Source: Magicicada septendecula
Taxonomy: Eukaryota; Arthropoda; Insecta; Hemiptera; Cicadidae
Reading direction: 5' to 3'
DNA length: 64,000 nt
Assembly: GCA_034769895.1 (NCBI GenBank)
Contig: CM068372.1
Location: 432,529,958-432,593,957, forward strand
Under the pieces are notes generated by a model. That model did no database searches. It worked only from the letters and a program-made list of their open reading frames with translations, and was not told the origin of the DNA. Within the stretch, counting starts at the first letter, position 1, and each line of letters begins with the position of its first letter. Of this stretch, positions 1 to 15,150 are shown piece by piece. Position numbers and translations under genes: made by a program.

Positions 1-470
1 AGTTCTGATGATCTTACGACTTATTGACGGGGTCCAGCGTTGTCCAGAGTTGGTTTTCCATTCCTCCTGGCCTGGCGTGGTCTTGGATATGTCTAGAGTC
101 CAGCATCCCTCGTCGCTCTGGTAGCTTCTCCGTAGATACTCTTTGTAGACTTAAACGGTCCCGGTACTTTACGCTTTCCGAAATATTGTCAACCTAATTG
201 TTGAACGTCTTATTAGTTCGTTAATGAGACTTGAAAAAAAATTAAAACTGTTCTGCCGACGGACAGCATGTCCGACTGCAACTGTGTCTTGTGTCTTGAA
301 AAAAAGAGAAGAATTTTCGGTCGACCCCTTAATTTATACCCTCTTGAGATTCCGCGCCAGTTGGCTCCAAAATCGTCCTGTCGATACCTGCAGATCACAT
401 GATAGCCCCCACTCCCGAACCTTTTTATATATTTGCAATTATTAGCAAATAGCAACGTTTTTCACGGAAT
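1..470. other. Moderately GC-rich segment of unknown nature
   Basis: The first ~430 bases are visibly richer in G and C than the AT-rich sequence that follows. They hold only short open frames of 73 and 80 codons on opposite strands, with no recognisable domain. The composition step suggests the end of a transposable element or of a gene lying outside the window. I see no terminal repeat or coding signature that would decide between these. Confidence 0.3.
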
Positions 471-3400
471 CGAGATAGCACAAATCATAGCTAATTTAAT
501 TAAGCACTCACTGTATTAATTTGAGCGTCTTAGGGTAATTTGCGTATTTTTGGCACATTTATTTCGCACTGTCCCGCGTAATGTGTCCTATTAACGTTAT
601 TTCCTCACTGGGGATAACTATAAAATTTACACACACTTTGGTGCCTTTTGTTTGTTTATAAACTAATTAGTTTTTACACAGTGGAATTAAATAATTATTT
701 TATTAATTACTTATTGGGGCGGGTAGCTGAGATTCCTGTCTGTACATGCATTACTAACACACACAAGATACACGCGTAACACACATACAATTGAGCAGGT
801 GTTCCTTGCTTCTCGAAACAGGTTAATTTCTCCTCTAATCTAACAATGAAATATTTTTGCAATCTCAGACCTGTCCATTTACCCTTAACTTAAAATAATT
901 CTACAAATTTTATATTTATTCAAATCAATGCCTAATACAGCATATGGCTGTATCGTTGCAATATATTAAAATGTTTTCCTAATTCCATGAAAGTATACAA
1001 TGGTAGGTAACACTTATTTTTAATACAATTTAGGAATAGTTCTAATATTATCTAAGTGTAATGAAAGTCAGTTTCCTGTAGACATTATAGTTTTGTGACA
1101 GAAAATAATTTCATAGAAAATTTAGTATTTAAATATGATACCAGTTTAAAGTTTTATATATAAAAATGTGCAATATGTTTGATTCTCTATAATTGTATGA
1201 TAATAAAACATGAAAGCAAGTGATTATAGTTTTACTTTATATTTTAATTTGATTCCAAATCTGCTGTTAGCTGACCCAAACTGCTACTTGTCTTTCAATG
1301 GAGTGGCCACTCTGGATCTCCACATTTATCAAGTCTTAAGCAAAATTACTTTATTTGTCATTTAAAAGTAAATTCGAAAGAAACCTTATTTTATTTTGTT
1401 TCTCTTTAAGTTTTTAGTGAAGTAAAATTCTATTAGTATTAATTTATATTATTAGAATGAACTATGATTGGGTCTAATAAATTAATGAAAGGTGCCTCGA
1501 ATTTCGGAAGATGCATAGAAAACATTTAAAATTCCTGACGTGGAAACGTGTAACACCTAGGATTATTTATGATTATGAATTTCATATAATTAGGACTTAC
1601 AATGTACTGTCCAAATAAAAATTACTGATAATATCTACGTGCGGTAAACATAAAATTACCACTTAGTTGTTGCAAAATTTAGAGTTTCATAATTCCGCAG
1701 AATAACTGACTATCCAATTGAACTTCTACTACAAGACAAACTCAGACGAGAATAAACAATTCTACCGGTTCATGCCGCTGATATTTTGTCGATTAATTAC
1801 AAACAGTGGAAACCATCTGCTCCTTCTCAGTGACCGAGGAGTTTAAGGTAGCTCGTGGACTTCAATTAATAAACTTCCCTTTTATACGTAATACAGAACA
1901 CTAAATGCTTGAAGCAAAATTTTAATTTGGATTTTATATAAAAAACAAAACATTTTAAAGTAATTACAGATTAATTAACTAGCGTAAAAAGGTACGGGAG
2001 TTTAAAAATTGTAAAAACAAACTGCATTAACAAAACTAAAAATTAATAAATATTTCAAATTAAAATAAAATTGAAGTTCATAAAATTATTGTTTTACTCA
2101 TTATAAATATATTTAAAATGAGGAATGGTGTTTACGTTTTTTTACCGCAGGAAGAATGATAATGTTTGGTTATAGGTTTATCTAAACATCTTAATCGTTT
2201 GTAATAAACACTTTACCCACTAATTAACGAACATAACAGCAGCAAAGCTAACATCAGCTACAACAATAGTATTAGTAGTAGTAGAAGTATTAACTTAGTA
2301 GTAAATAAGCAGGAGCAGACGCGGTACTGGCAAATATAATAATAGTAAGAATTTAATAGTAATTCCGCAAGTGAATTTAGATAACAGTATTCTTTTTATT
2401 TTTAGTATTGTTGTAAACAGGAATGTTCAGTAATACACCTTGATTGCTAAGCATCACTATTTACTGCCTGAAAGTATACCACAGTTGAACAACGCAAACT
2501 AAATATAACTATATCGATCTCAGCTGTTTTTGTTTTGTAATTAATAACGACACCTTGCAATTAGCAGAACATCTGTGTCGTTGTGTAGTGAGACTTTACC
2601 GTCCCGGTTTTTTCCGCTCCACCTGCGACTCAGATTTGAACTTCCCAGACTATTTCTAAAACAATTCAACATAAATAAAAGATTTCAAGACGATTTTGGG
2701 ATTATTACCTTCTCGTTTTAACAATGACACTATATATGTCACTTTGCAGATATGCTCATCGCCGAGGGCATATCTAGGATATTTGTAGTCCAGGATCGAG
2801 AAGGCATTAAGTTTGTGATTGGACATACCAAAGACAAATATAGTAAGTGAAGGTTAGATAATAATCTTACAAAAACGGAGTATATGGGCACTGATAATTA
2901 AGCAGATGCACTAGTAATACGAGACAGCACAGTAAAACATGCGAAAGTTACATAAAATTTATTTTCACAATGACAACCGAAGGAACACATGGAGTACAAA
3001 ATAAACTCAATTATTCATGTGGTTACATAGCAATTGAATGTTTGAACTCGCCTCGCCTTTATTTAGAGGTCAGGAAAAAGTTGTATATTCTTACTATATT
3101 GAACAAATTATTAAGACTGCAAACATACCTAATACGAGAATTTGCGAAGGAGTAGGCAAAGGACCCATAATATTTAAAGAATTACTGAAGAAAGAAAACA
3201 ACTAATTAACTAAGTGTGTATGGAAGTATTACAAACAATGGATCAAGCATAGGAACCCACTGAAAGATGGAGGCTATGTCTACAAGAAGTTGGAAAGAAG
3301 AGGTAAATGACAGTATGGGCGATCGAGAACTGACACTCCAGACAATACAAAACACGGAGGAATGGAGATTGTGAACTGGAAATCAGAAATCATTAATTAT

Positions 3401-4249
3401 AAACAGAAAAAAGTTATAGTAAAGTTAGGTGTTAATTTCTAACTTCAGCAAAAACTAATTTTAGGAAATAACACGTAACTTAAAATGACAAGCAAAGGTA
3501 ATAGAAAGAATTTGGAAGAAATATGTACTTTATTTTACGAAATTAGTGGGTAAAAATCAAATCTTATAAAATAATACACTTTCAATACAAGGTAAAGAAA
3601 CTTGAAAATATTACAAAGAAATTACAAATATTAAACAAAAAACAAGACCTAGTTAATCAGTTGCACGTAAACAACAATTTTAGAAAATGGACGTTAAATA
3701 TATAAAAAATTATAATGCTAGTAATACTGGAAGGATTTAAGGCAAAGCTCGTTGTAATCGCTAGTGGCACAGTGTTAGCTTCATATTGCTAATTTTTAAA
3801 TGTTTACATTACCGGTTTTTAAATTGTAAATTTACGTGTGGAAAGTCACAATTTCTTTGCAGTCACTAAATTTTAGTTTCATTTGTGTTTCTAATGGAAC
3901 TTCCTGGTAGGTAAAACATGTTTCACAATAATTGTTACTAATTATCTATCAGCTTAAAAGTGTAAATTGTTCAAGTTTAAGATTTCGTTACTTCTGTATG
4001 GAATTCAGTTATATGGAATACATTAGGCAGTCATAATGATTGTTTTCTTAACTTTTTAATGTTAGAACAAAGGATGAATTATACGTACAAAAGATGAAAC
4101 AGAGGAACAATAATACAAATAATGTTAGATATAAGAAGTATATATATTTACTAAATTTCGTCCATATTATTAAAATTCTGACACTCCATAAGTAACTACT
4201 CACAGAAATAACGAGTGTAATAATAGTAGTAGTAGTTATAGTTGTAGCT

Positions 4250-4284
<35 letters not shown>

Positions 4285-7200
4285 TGTTGTTGTTGTTTTT
4301 GTTGATGTTGTGGTAATAATAATTTATAAAAAATCTTTTTAAGAGGGGGAAAATGCTTTACGCACTCCCCTAATTCAGATGAAACTGTCTGTCTTATAGT
4401 GTATGGTACCCACAACTACCAGAAATCGCACCTGTAATCCTTGCATTGATATCCATCCTGAAACCACTTAATGTATTACCTTTCTTCTTTAAGTAATCAA
4501 GTTTACGTTTTTAGCCTTACCACGCATTCTACATAAAATGGCGATAATTTTATGTGAAGTATAAACTATTGTACCATAGCGTAGTTACAATACACAACAC
4601 TCTTCCTACGCAACAGTTTTCCTGTTTAATGCCTAATACGATCATCCGTCCCAGGTTATACCTGTGTAAGATAAACAAAAAACGCACATATGCTAGCGCC
4701 CGTACACAAAACCCATAAATTGCAATTCTAGTCTAGTTTACAGTAGATGATAGTTTACTACTATTGTATAGATTTAATTGAAGTTTTATTGCTCTCTGAT
4801 AATACAACAAAATAGTAAGTCAGTTTGACATCGAACAAAAATCAAATTGTACGAATAGTAAAAACAGAAAGTAGAACAAAGCAAATGTTAATAAATAATC
4901 ACAGATAATGTCGACAATTACATTCTCGTATTAGCTCATACCAATACTTCTACTCACCTCTAACGATACGCATTAAACGCTTCCAATTATTTCGTTGTCG
5001 TCTATAAATAATGATTGCCGGAAACAACAATTCAATCGAATCGCAATCTTTTCCCTCTAGAATTTTGTTTAAGTGCTGTTAGCCTCGATATATGAAAGGG
5101 TGTTTACTCAGCGAATAGAAAGTAAATATTGAATAAGTGTAAAATCGAAACGTTACTGGAATGTTTGTTACGGTGTTAGCTTTAGTTAATAAAACATGGA
5201 TTTAGATATTGTCTAATAAGATACCAACAAAAGTGTTGTCTCATTTGCATCTTCACGATGGAAACCTCGGAAACCTGGGCACCAGGTTTTATATTTATGT
5301 ACAAATTCTCTTCGTTAAGACTCAATTATTTTTTCAAGCCGCTTCATTTTCATTTCCAAATCGATTCAGCGGAGTCGGAGATTCCACCTTTCTACGTCTG
5401 CTTGAGGTGAACATGTACGAAGCACTGCCCCTCCCATGACGAACTGTTTGAGTCAAGACCAGTCTCGACGATCACAATATGTCACCATTGAAATAATCCC
5501 ACTACCTACCTACCTACCTAACAAAGATAATCCTGTGCTTCGATGTCCGAAAAGTTTACCGTTATGAATTATTATTTTGAAGACTACAATTCACCTCATG
5601 TTAGTGGATGGAGTCAAACGGACTCTACTAGTCCCCTCAGCTACACAGATATCATCCCGGGTTTGACTTCTGTGTGTTTGTGCCCCGACATCCCTGAGAA
5701 AGCTCACCGTCTCTTGCCAAGGTATCCATCGGAATGCTGTAGACGCCCTACGGCGATTGCGGTCTGTCATTAAATTGTATTATTACCGTCAGTCGTAAGC
5801 TTTTATGGATAATCTCAGGGAAAATCGTGGAAAATTCGCCTCAGACATAAGGACTGGTAGGATTCAAACACATTTCTAAGAGAGGAAACCTCTTAGACAA
5901 TTTCGTTGTGGACTGTGCCTGAGCTAATCGGAAAGCAGTATGGTAGTATTCTAAGCTAGTAGTAAGTGGCGCTCAAGTATTTCCCGATCTATCATGGTAT
6001 ACTCGTTAAATTTTGGTGGCTACCATGAAACTATGATCTCAATCGTGGTAGCTAGGTGCGGTGCCTTCCTACTCACGGTACAACATCAAACCAAGACGTG
6101 GTCCCGTCTTCCTTATGAGTGACGTACAGGATCGAACAATACCGTAACATCCTAACGCTCATCACACTAAGGCCCGACACGGAATGGCGATCCAGGTGAA
6201 AATATGTCGTGACAGTGTCTTTCTAAGAATTCAACTATTCGCCATTTACCTTCGTATTTATGCATTGCATCTTACATTCTCCTAGTTCCTGGTATTCTTT
6301 TTATCTCCTGTTATCTGTGACCCGGACTCAAGCATTTTAAATCCGACTTGCCATAGTAGAGTAATGAGTTGTCTATATCTATGTTGTATGTTGCTCAACC
6401 ATTATATAGATTTACTTCTAAATATTTATACAGTTACAGGATCCGTTTCAAACACTTGAACTTAACTATCGAAAATATGTAGGAGAAAACTAGTTACTTA
6501 TATATTCTCTCACATTCTTATCCTGGGTAAACCTGCGAAGGCTAAGTATTCGTACTCCAGACTCTAACCCAGCGTTCAAAAAGTTTTTCCTTACGCGGAA
6601 TCACCTTACATAAATTTCACTCCTCTTTAAACAAATGTACTTGTTTTTCCTCTTAACGTTGTATCTATCTTCACAATGACACTCTACTAACAATATATCG
6701 TGTGTTGCACTTCGTTTGTTTTAGGAATAATTCTAAAGACAGCTTTAGGTTTGGAGACTGAAATGTCGAGCAGAGAAGTACAAAAAAGGAGTACGTTCAA
6801 CGAATAGGAATTATTCAGTAACTGCTATCCTTAACATGTAGCCTACGTCAGACAGGAATATTACACATAAAAAGGAATATAAACAGGAATATTACACGTA
6901 AAAAGGAATATCATAGCCTCAGTTAATCCACTGTTAATTTGATTCATAAAACAATAATCATTATCCAGTTTTCATCGCTTTGGTCGCATTCCATTAAAGG
7001 TCTTTACGTTTGTTTTATAAACATCGGTCTTTTATTGTAATATCCTAAGACTCTTCGGAAAAAGTCTTATTACTCATTGTAAACTTCCTACAGTCTTCTG
7101 CATCATTAAACATTAGTCAGCAATTAGGCTTAACTTATACGTTAAGGCCAAATCTTTTTCGGAGGCCTTGGTGGTGCCAACAGCTTCAAAACTAGGCCTA

Positions 7201-7656
7201 TGTACTGTCCAGAACGAACAAAGAGTGCCTATTGATATGCTGTAGTCATGAATCTTTGAAGTATGAGGATCTCTAAGAAACCCTTCAAATGGAAACTTAA
7301 ATGAGTACTAGCAGACGTTCTATACTGTAGGCAACCTGATTTTGCTTAGTACAATATTGCATAAACATAAGCCTACTTATGATTTGATACGAATATCGCT
7401 GCTTTGGAAAGGAAATAAGATTGTAATAGTTATTAATTTGCTCTCTTGACCACTGGCTAGCTAAAGATAAATATTTGCAAATGTGCTATAAAATAAAATA
7501 AAAAACAGCAAAAAAAGTTGTATATGACATTTAGAAATGCATTATTCTATTTAATTTCTTGAGATATTAACTCACAAATATATAAAGACGTGTAGAAAGT
7601 TTCATATTTGTAAGTTCTGACTTTAATAGCGATCCCCTAAAATAAAATAATATATA
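471..7656. other. AT-rich non-coding stretch
   Basis: I see no convincing coding sequence here. Visible details are a GTA/TTG trinucleotide run near 4221-4296, a short CTAC-type tetranucleotide run near 5502-5521, and a segment (about 5200-6250) with more even base composition and two 76-codon open frames of no recognisable family. Those frames lack domain motifs and are treated as chance. Host introns or regulatory DNA could be present but cannot be identified by eye. Confidence 0.5.
4221..4296. repeat. (GTA)n/(GTT)n trinucleotide microsatellite
   Basis: An imperfect run of AGT/GTA units grades into GTT units at its right end. It is a simple microsatellite without coding context. Confidence 0.9.
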
Positions 7657-8590
7657 CGAGGGACATTCAATAATTAAAGAGACAAACTGATCTAGAGAAA
7701 AAATGGTGTATTTTTACAAAATGACAATTTTCCTAATTTTCAACATAATCCCCCCCAACACTAATACACTTTTCCCAACGATGAATCAGCTTTTTTATGC
7801 CTGCAGCAAAGAATTCTTTATCTTGACGTTTGAACCAGTCTCCCACAAATTTTTTGACTTCTTCGTAGTTGTTGAATTTCTTACCACGTAGCGATTCCTT
7901 GAGTGGGCCAAACAGGAGGAAATCTGATGGTGCCAAGTCTGGGCTATACGGGGGGTGTGGTAGTGTCTCCCAGCCAATAGCGTTGCTTCAGCTCTGTGCA
8001 CACTCTGAGTCTGTTGTCCTTGTGTTGTTGCGTTAACTCTTTTGGAACCCATCTTGCACTTGTTTTGCGGTACCTAAGCTTGTCACTGATAACGCTATAA
8101 ACTGTACCAACATTTACTTGCAAATTTTCAGCCATTTGTTCAACTGTAACACGACGGTCTTCACGAATCATATTGTCTATTCGAGATTCAAGCGCAGGAG
8201 TTGAAACTTCCTTTGGACGTCCAGATCGCTGTTCGTCTGTCACTGAGGTTCGACCGTTTTTGAACTGATCCACCCACTTATAAAAATTTCCGCGATTCAT
8301 GCAACTTTCACCATACTGTTCAGTCATTCTAGAATAGATATTAGAGGGGTTTTCACCTTCAGAAAGTAAAAATCGAATCACTGAACGTTGTTCAACTAAT
8401 GTGGAAACTTCTAGCGGACTTGCCATTGTTAAATGAGATTTTGAGGCTATAAGCAAAACAATTTTCATGAAACAGCTGCTCAGAGATTATCCCAGGGATG
8501 CCAACATGAAGTCCTAAAAGTACCTAATTTCTCCTGCCAACCGTTTTTTCTCTAGATCAATTTGTCTCTTTAATTATTGAATTTCCCTCG
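7657..8590 (-). mobile_element. Internally deleted mariner-like element
   Basis: A 934-bp element bounded by terminal inverted repeats of about 50 bp (7657-7706 and about 8541-8590) that differ at only a couple of positions. A TA dinucleotide lies directly outside each end, the target duplication expected of IS630-Tc1-mariner elements. Full-length mariners are about 1.3 kb, so roughly 350-400 bp are missing. The minus strand codes for the N-terminal DNA-binding part and the C-terminal end of a mariner transposase, joined across the deletion. With near-identical ends and no catalytic core it is a deletion derivative of the MITE type, movable only by a transposase supplied elsewhere. Confidence 0.93.
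7733..8426 (-). pseudogene. Mariner transposase, central catalytic part deleted
   Basis: The preferred start is the Met at 8426, just before ASPLEVSTLVEQR; an upstream Met at 8468 is also in frame. The first ~130 codons show the paired helix-turn-helix region of mariner transposases, including FYKWVDQFKNGRTSV, the RSGRPKE linker and VGTVYSVISDKLRYRK. After about residue 142 (LKQRYW) the frame meets the downstream part out of phase and stops near 7944. In another frame the C-terminal part continues with a YSPDLAPSDF motif holding the third catalytic Asp, then GPLKESLRGKKF, ending at 7733. The first two Asp of the DD34D triad and the sequence between them are gone. No enzyme activity is possible. 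Full-length relatives are about 345 residues. Confidence 0.9.
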
Positions 8591-8592
8591 TA

Positions 8593-10587
8593 TATTTAAA
8601 TACAGTTATTAACGCGAGCAAGTAATTTTTAATGTTATTAACCAATTAACCACTCAGTTCTTAAGTGACTCAAGTTTACGTGCGCTAAATTTATTTTGCA
8701 GCGATATTCGTTAGGGATTCATTTTACTTACTTCAAAACACAAGATGGCGTTTTTTAAACAAATTTATTTTACACTAAATTATACACATTTAAATATCAC
8801 ATGTAGACATAGAACAAACAAAAAATGTACATAATTAGCCTAAAACGTAATTACACACTGCAATCACAAAACTGCTGCTAGCCTAGTGTTGTTGTGTCGT
8901 GTTGTCATTTTCTGAAATACTACATATATTTTTGTATATTTTAAATGTTAATATGAACAAAAATAAGAGGTTATCGCAATCAGAATTCTTGAAATTTGCT
9001 ATCGACATGCTTTAGAGTTGAGTTTGTGAGTCAACTTTTTTCAGGAAATTTGTGTACTCGGTACAGATTCACGCAGAAGCGCTCCGAAGAGTAACTTAAT
9101 TTATGAAAGACCTGTAACTTATAACGGCAACATTCTCATTAGGAATATCAATTTTAATAATTTGTAGTAGTTATTACAGTAGTTATTTGGTTTGCAATTT
9201 AATTCTTGTTTTAAGTTCAGTTGAATCACAACATCCCTTCTGAAACGATTCAGTCTGACTCTTTTGAATAGACATGCTTTTTCGGCTGACTGAAATTAAC
9301 GTATCAACGCTATATTTTAGAACTGTAATAAGTGAACTTGTTACAGATCCTTTTCCACAAAAAAAAAGAATTATGTTGGTCAAAAGAAACAACTACATAA
9401 AAATATGTAACAAAATATTATGTTCCAGTATACAACTAAATACATACTTGCAAAGGATGTCATCACATGAACTGTTACTTTATTATAACATTATATTAGT
9501 AAATTATTAAAAACAAATGTATTTTATGAACAAAAAGCATTTGAGAATTGTTTTACTAAAAGTTTTTCTTTTTAAATGTCTTGTATATAAATTAACCTAT
9601 TTCATATTTTATTAAACTTGAAATTTTTGTTTGCTTTGGTTTACTGAACTCAATACTGGTTTTGAAAGGATAACAACAGCATATCTTTATTTAAAGATAT
9701 GTCGTTTTCTAGTTTAAAAATTTGCGTCATTTTGTTTCATGTAACGTTTTAATTTTTCTAATTATTTTTTATCGTAATACAGTGTAGAACTCTATAGTCT
9801 ACAATTCAGAAAACAACAGTCTACTTTAATAATTACAATTGATTCGCTTTAAAATGTATTTCGAAATACGGGGCGTTTTGGATAGACTTCTGAGGTTACA
9901 GGAATTTGACTTCAGTAAATAAGTAATTGAAGTTATCTGTGTTATTAGTTGAATTTTTATAAAAATAAAAATTACAGGTTGTTTTAAACTGCTTAGTGTG
10001 TAATTTTTGTTCCGTTGATACTTTGTTAAACAATTTGCAACATCTAGTCTGTGTGGTTTGTTCTGCTACATTTCTGTTAATTACAAACTCAGGGACTACT
10101 TTTTATTATTTGCTAAACACTACCACATTGAAATGTATGTAAATTTGTAAATATTATAAGATGCAAACTTTTACATTAATGTCGTATACTTTCTTAATTT
10201 CTGTGTTGTCGTTATGTTTAAAACGAAAATAAGCGTAGCCTTACGTGGAAAGGTGCATTTTACTGTAAGAGAAACGTATTATGTAAATAAGGTTTTACTT
10301 ATTGTAGTAACGAAGGTAAGCCCATTTTAACATTAGCAGTTTTTAGTGTCTAAAGGCTATTTTAAGTTTTGTGAAAATTACGGGCTAATGTCCTAATTGT
10401 AATTGTTTTAAAAATAATTTTTGCTCAATATTTTTGTCTCGTAAAATACAAATATACAAGACTTCGTATTCATACACGAAGCGTATACAGAATCATACAA
10501 ACCATGCTATTATAAACATACAAATTATGTGACAATATCACTTTGAAACCACATTTTTTCCATTGATCCGTATTTCATTATGTGCTA

Positions 10588-10619
<32 letters not shown>

Positions 10620-10709
10620 CCAGGTACCTGTGATATGTACATAGATAATATTGAGACTAATGTAATAATAATGTCTTATTCCTCGAAATATTAACCTGAC
10701 ATTTTAAAC
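8593..10709. other. AT-rich non-coding stretch
   Basis: There are no supported genes. A (TA)n run lies at about 10594-10619. The other open frames are short and AT-driven. Confidence 0.5.
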
Positions 10710-10868
10710 AGAATTATCACTGTTGCACACCACTATAGAAAAATTATTTCGATTATCGCTTTCAAGCTTCTCAGCTCATCGTTCTCAGCGATCTGACGAT
10801 GAGCTGAGAAGCTTAAAAGCGCTAATCGGAATAATTTGTCTATAGTAGTTTGCAACAGTGGTAATTCT
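10710..10868. repeat. Small foldback (inverted-repeat) element
   Basis: The left arm, about 10710-10782, is the reverse complement of the right arm, about 10796-10868, with a few mismatches and small indels and a ~13-base loop. The fold would make a long near-perfect hairpin. On the plus strand the right arm holds CTGACGA (10793-10799), a GAGCT/AGCTT helix, then AAAAGCGCTA. This resembles the core arrangement of a hammerhead ribozyme except that the expected GAAA reads TAAA; the left arm read on the minus strand keeps GAAA. I infer a non-autonomous element, possibly derived from the ends of a Penelope-like retroelement. Confidence 0.75.
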
Positions 10869-11735
10869 CTTTGTGTTTATAACCACTAACACAACTTTTT
10901 TAATTAAACTTTCCAAATTTTAAACTTTAGTGTATATAGTCTCTACATTTTATTAAAAATTACAAAAATATACTCGTAATTAGCAAATGTACTGTATTCA
11001 AATATTATGTTTTTAAAGAATTTGTGAAGAAATATTCTAAAAATTTGTATTGTGTTTTTAATCCACTACTATTACCTTAATTTATTTGTTTCTATTTCCA
11101 GTGACGTTAATTTTAGCGTGTAGGCCTAATCGTAAAGTCGATCATTTTCCAAGCTTAAGATTGTGGTGAGCACAAGACTCGTTTCTGTGACATTTATGCG
11201 TTGTTGTGTACTATACACGATATTACGGAAACATTTTTATTATCTTTGTTCATATCAGCAATCGGTAATATTCTGCTGACAAACAATTTTAAAAATTTAC
11301 AATATATACGTGATAAGTTACCAGACACTATAATAACATATAAGCGCAATAAAATAATTACATTAAAGAAACTAACTATGAATTTAACTCGCTTAATTTA
11401 ATTAAGAAAAAATACTTGACTGAGGTAGCCTATATGTAGATAAGAAAAGTAAGGGTTTGTGAAAATTAGGTAATATTAGTAATGTGATATTAGTACAAAT
11501 ATTGATGAACTGATGCAATTGCCATTGCTTTTTGTAACATATTTAATTTTCATAACATTTATTTTTAATTAACTATTTGTGTTCCAACTCTGTTCTAATA
11601 TCTTGCAAAACTGTTAGTTATTTCGTACTGTACAAATCGTTTTGATGCCTTCCAAACGACCGACCGTTGTTAAATCGTAAACAACAACTTGATCAGTTGT
11701 TAATTGGGATTTCATAATTGAGTAAAGCTCTTGTC
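10869..11735. other. AT-rich non-coding stretch
   Basis: Nothing recognisable. The open frame at 11201-11401 lacks any domain and is treated as chance. Confidence 0.45.
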
Positions 11736-11869
11736 CAGTACGTATATACACTACTTTAGCAACAATTTACAACAAGGTTTGAATATGACAAATGCAAACA
11801 AACAGTACGTATATACACTACTTTAGCAACAATTTACAACAAGGTTTGAATATGACAAATGCAAACAAA
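11736..11869. repeat. 67-bp tandem duplication
   Basis: Two copies of a 67-base unit beginning CAGTACGTATATACAC lie head to tail (11736-11802 and 11803-11869) with no difference that I can see. The perfect identity indicates a recent duplication. Confidence 0.95.
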
Positions 11870-13560
<1,691 letters not shown>

Positions 13561-14094
13561 CATGTAAAATCCTAGTCTATTAAAGTTTGTATAATTTTAT
13601 TGAAATATTTTTAGCATATGAAAACCTAAATTTCAGAAACAAACAAAATTTTAACAAAGCTAGGTTTTCTTTTTACTTTTGAATAAATCGACCTGAGTAT
13701 ATCATTCGGTTGCCATGTATATGTAACAATATCAACCGTGAGTATTAGTCAGTACCCGGAAGCTAACTTGAGGGTCTGCTGTCATCTACAGCAAAGAGGT
13801 GAAACTCTAAGATTGGAATAGAACAGTTACAAGTATTACAAGCTAAGTCGAAGTGGTTAAAAATCATCACAGAGAATAGGATGCTTGCAGTATACAGCAC
13901 TAAACGACCTGCTGAAAATTTATTTAATTTTTGTTTTGCCTAACAGTGAATAATAATAGCGAAATGTGAGTTCCGATAACAAGGCCTGTATGTGTGGCCC
14001 TATACAAATAAGTGAGTGCGCGCTCATTACCAATTCCCGACAGTCAGTGATGTCCGCGACAAGTCAACGGGTTGAAATTGGGTGTACTGTTTAA

Positions 14095-14095
<1 letters not shown>

Positions 14096-14188
<93 letters not shown>
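14096..14188. repeat. (TG)n microsatellite, about 93 bp
   Basis: An uninterrupted TG run of about 46 units, 540 bases downstream of the previous one. Frames on both strands through it are artefacts. Confidence 0.97.
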
Positions 14189-14190
<2 letters not shown>

Positions 14191-14854
14191 AAACAATCTT
14201 ACAGGAAATAACACTATGTACGGGGGTCTTTGCTGTATTATTAACTTAGTACATAAACCCATATTACATAATACCATGTAGAATATTAGTGTCTATAGGG
14301 GTTGCGATGCAAAGACCTTTACCGTATCAGAAACAATAACATGTCTGCAACATTGCCCCATACTTTTCACTAATCTTCGTTTTATACTGTTCCCTATGTC
14401 AGGCAAATTACGAGTACTTATCAATATACTTAACATGTAAAATATAGACGAATTATAAGAAATTGTATATGTAATGACAGTTTTATGTATAGCATGTGTA
14501 AAAACCAACAGACAAAATTTTACAGAAAAAATTACATAATTTGCTGAGTTCATTAGTTTGTGTAACTGCCGACAGGAAACTATAAAATAAAATCTGACGT
14601 AACTGGAGTTTACGCACTTCTTTGACTGAACAAAATGTACGTAATGTATCCCATGTCTACACCAAACGACAGTAAAGCGTGGTTCTTAGGAAAACACGCA
14701 TCTCACAGACACAAAAGCCATTGTAGTCATATTTGTTAAGGTTCGTTTTACCCAAATAAATAAATGATAATCATTTATCTTGTAAAATTTCTTGTACATT
14801 ACGTATTGGAAACAGAAAAGTTGAAACAATCGCGTCATCAGCATCATCATCATC
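14189..14854. other. Non-coding stretch
   Basis: No gene recognised. The open frame at 14293-14553 on the minus strand has no domain. Confidence 0.45.
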
Positions 14855-15150
14855 ATCACTCCAAGGACTAGGCGTTAAACCTGTTCCGGAACCCATGGCA
14901 GCCACCGGTAGACGGATATAAGGGATGCGGTTTCATCTTCTTCTGTGGTCTTCAATCTTTTGGTGCAATGACACAATGTTTAAATCGCGTCTAATATCCT
15001 CGTTCATTCTCCGATCCAAGAGAGAACAACCTCGCGTCCCTTAGAAATTTCATTTCGTCTGCCAGAATCCTCTGCACGACCCTTTTACTAAGAGTCCATG
15101 TCTCACTAGCATACAGGAATGTAGGACAGACAGAGTTTTATAAAATTGAA
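14855..15150 (-). pseudogene. Decayed non-LTR retrotransposon reverse-transcriptase tail
   Basis: Read on the minus strand, the segment gives YASETWTLSKRVVQRIL, then DEMKFLRDAR and, after a one-base frameshift, LLDRRMNEDIRRDLN followed by KIEDHRRR. This succession (SETWTL, EMKFLR, RNEDIR, KI..HRRRW) is the familiar C-terminal region of insect non-LTR retrotransposon polymerases after the reverse-transcriptase domain. There is at least one frameshift and one stop, so it is a relic. It is not the same family as the Jockey-like copy at 25242-26649. Confidence 0.75.

Noticed and set aside
5209-5773. Two 76-codon open frames in a GC-balanced segment
   Set aside because: No motif, no splice context and no relation to each other; length is within chance expectation.
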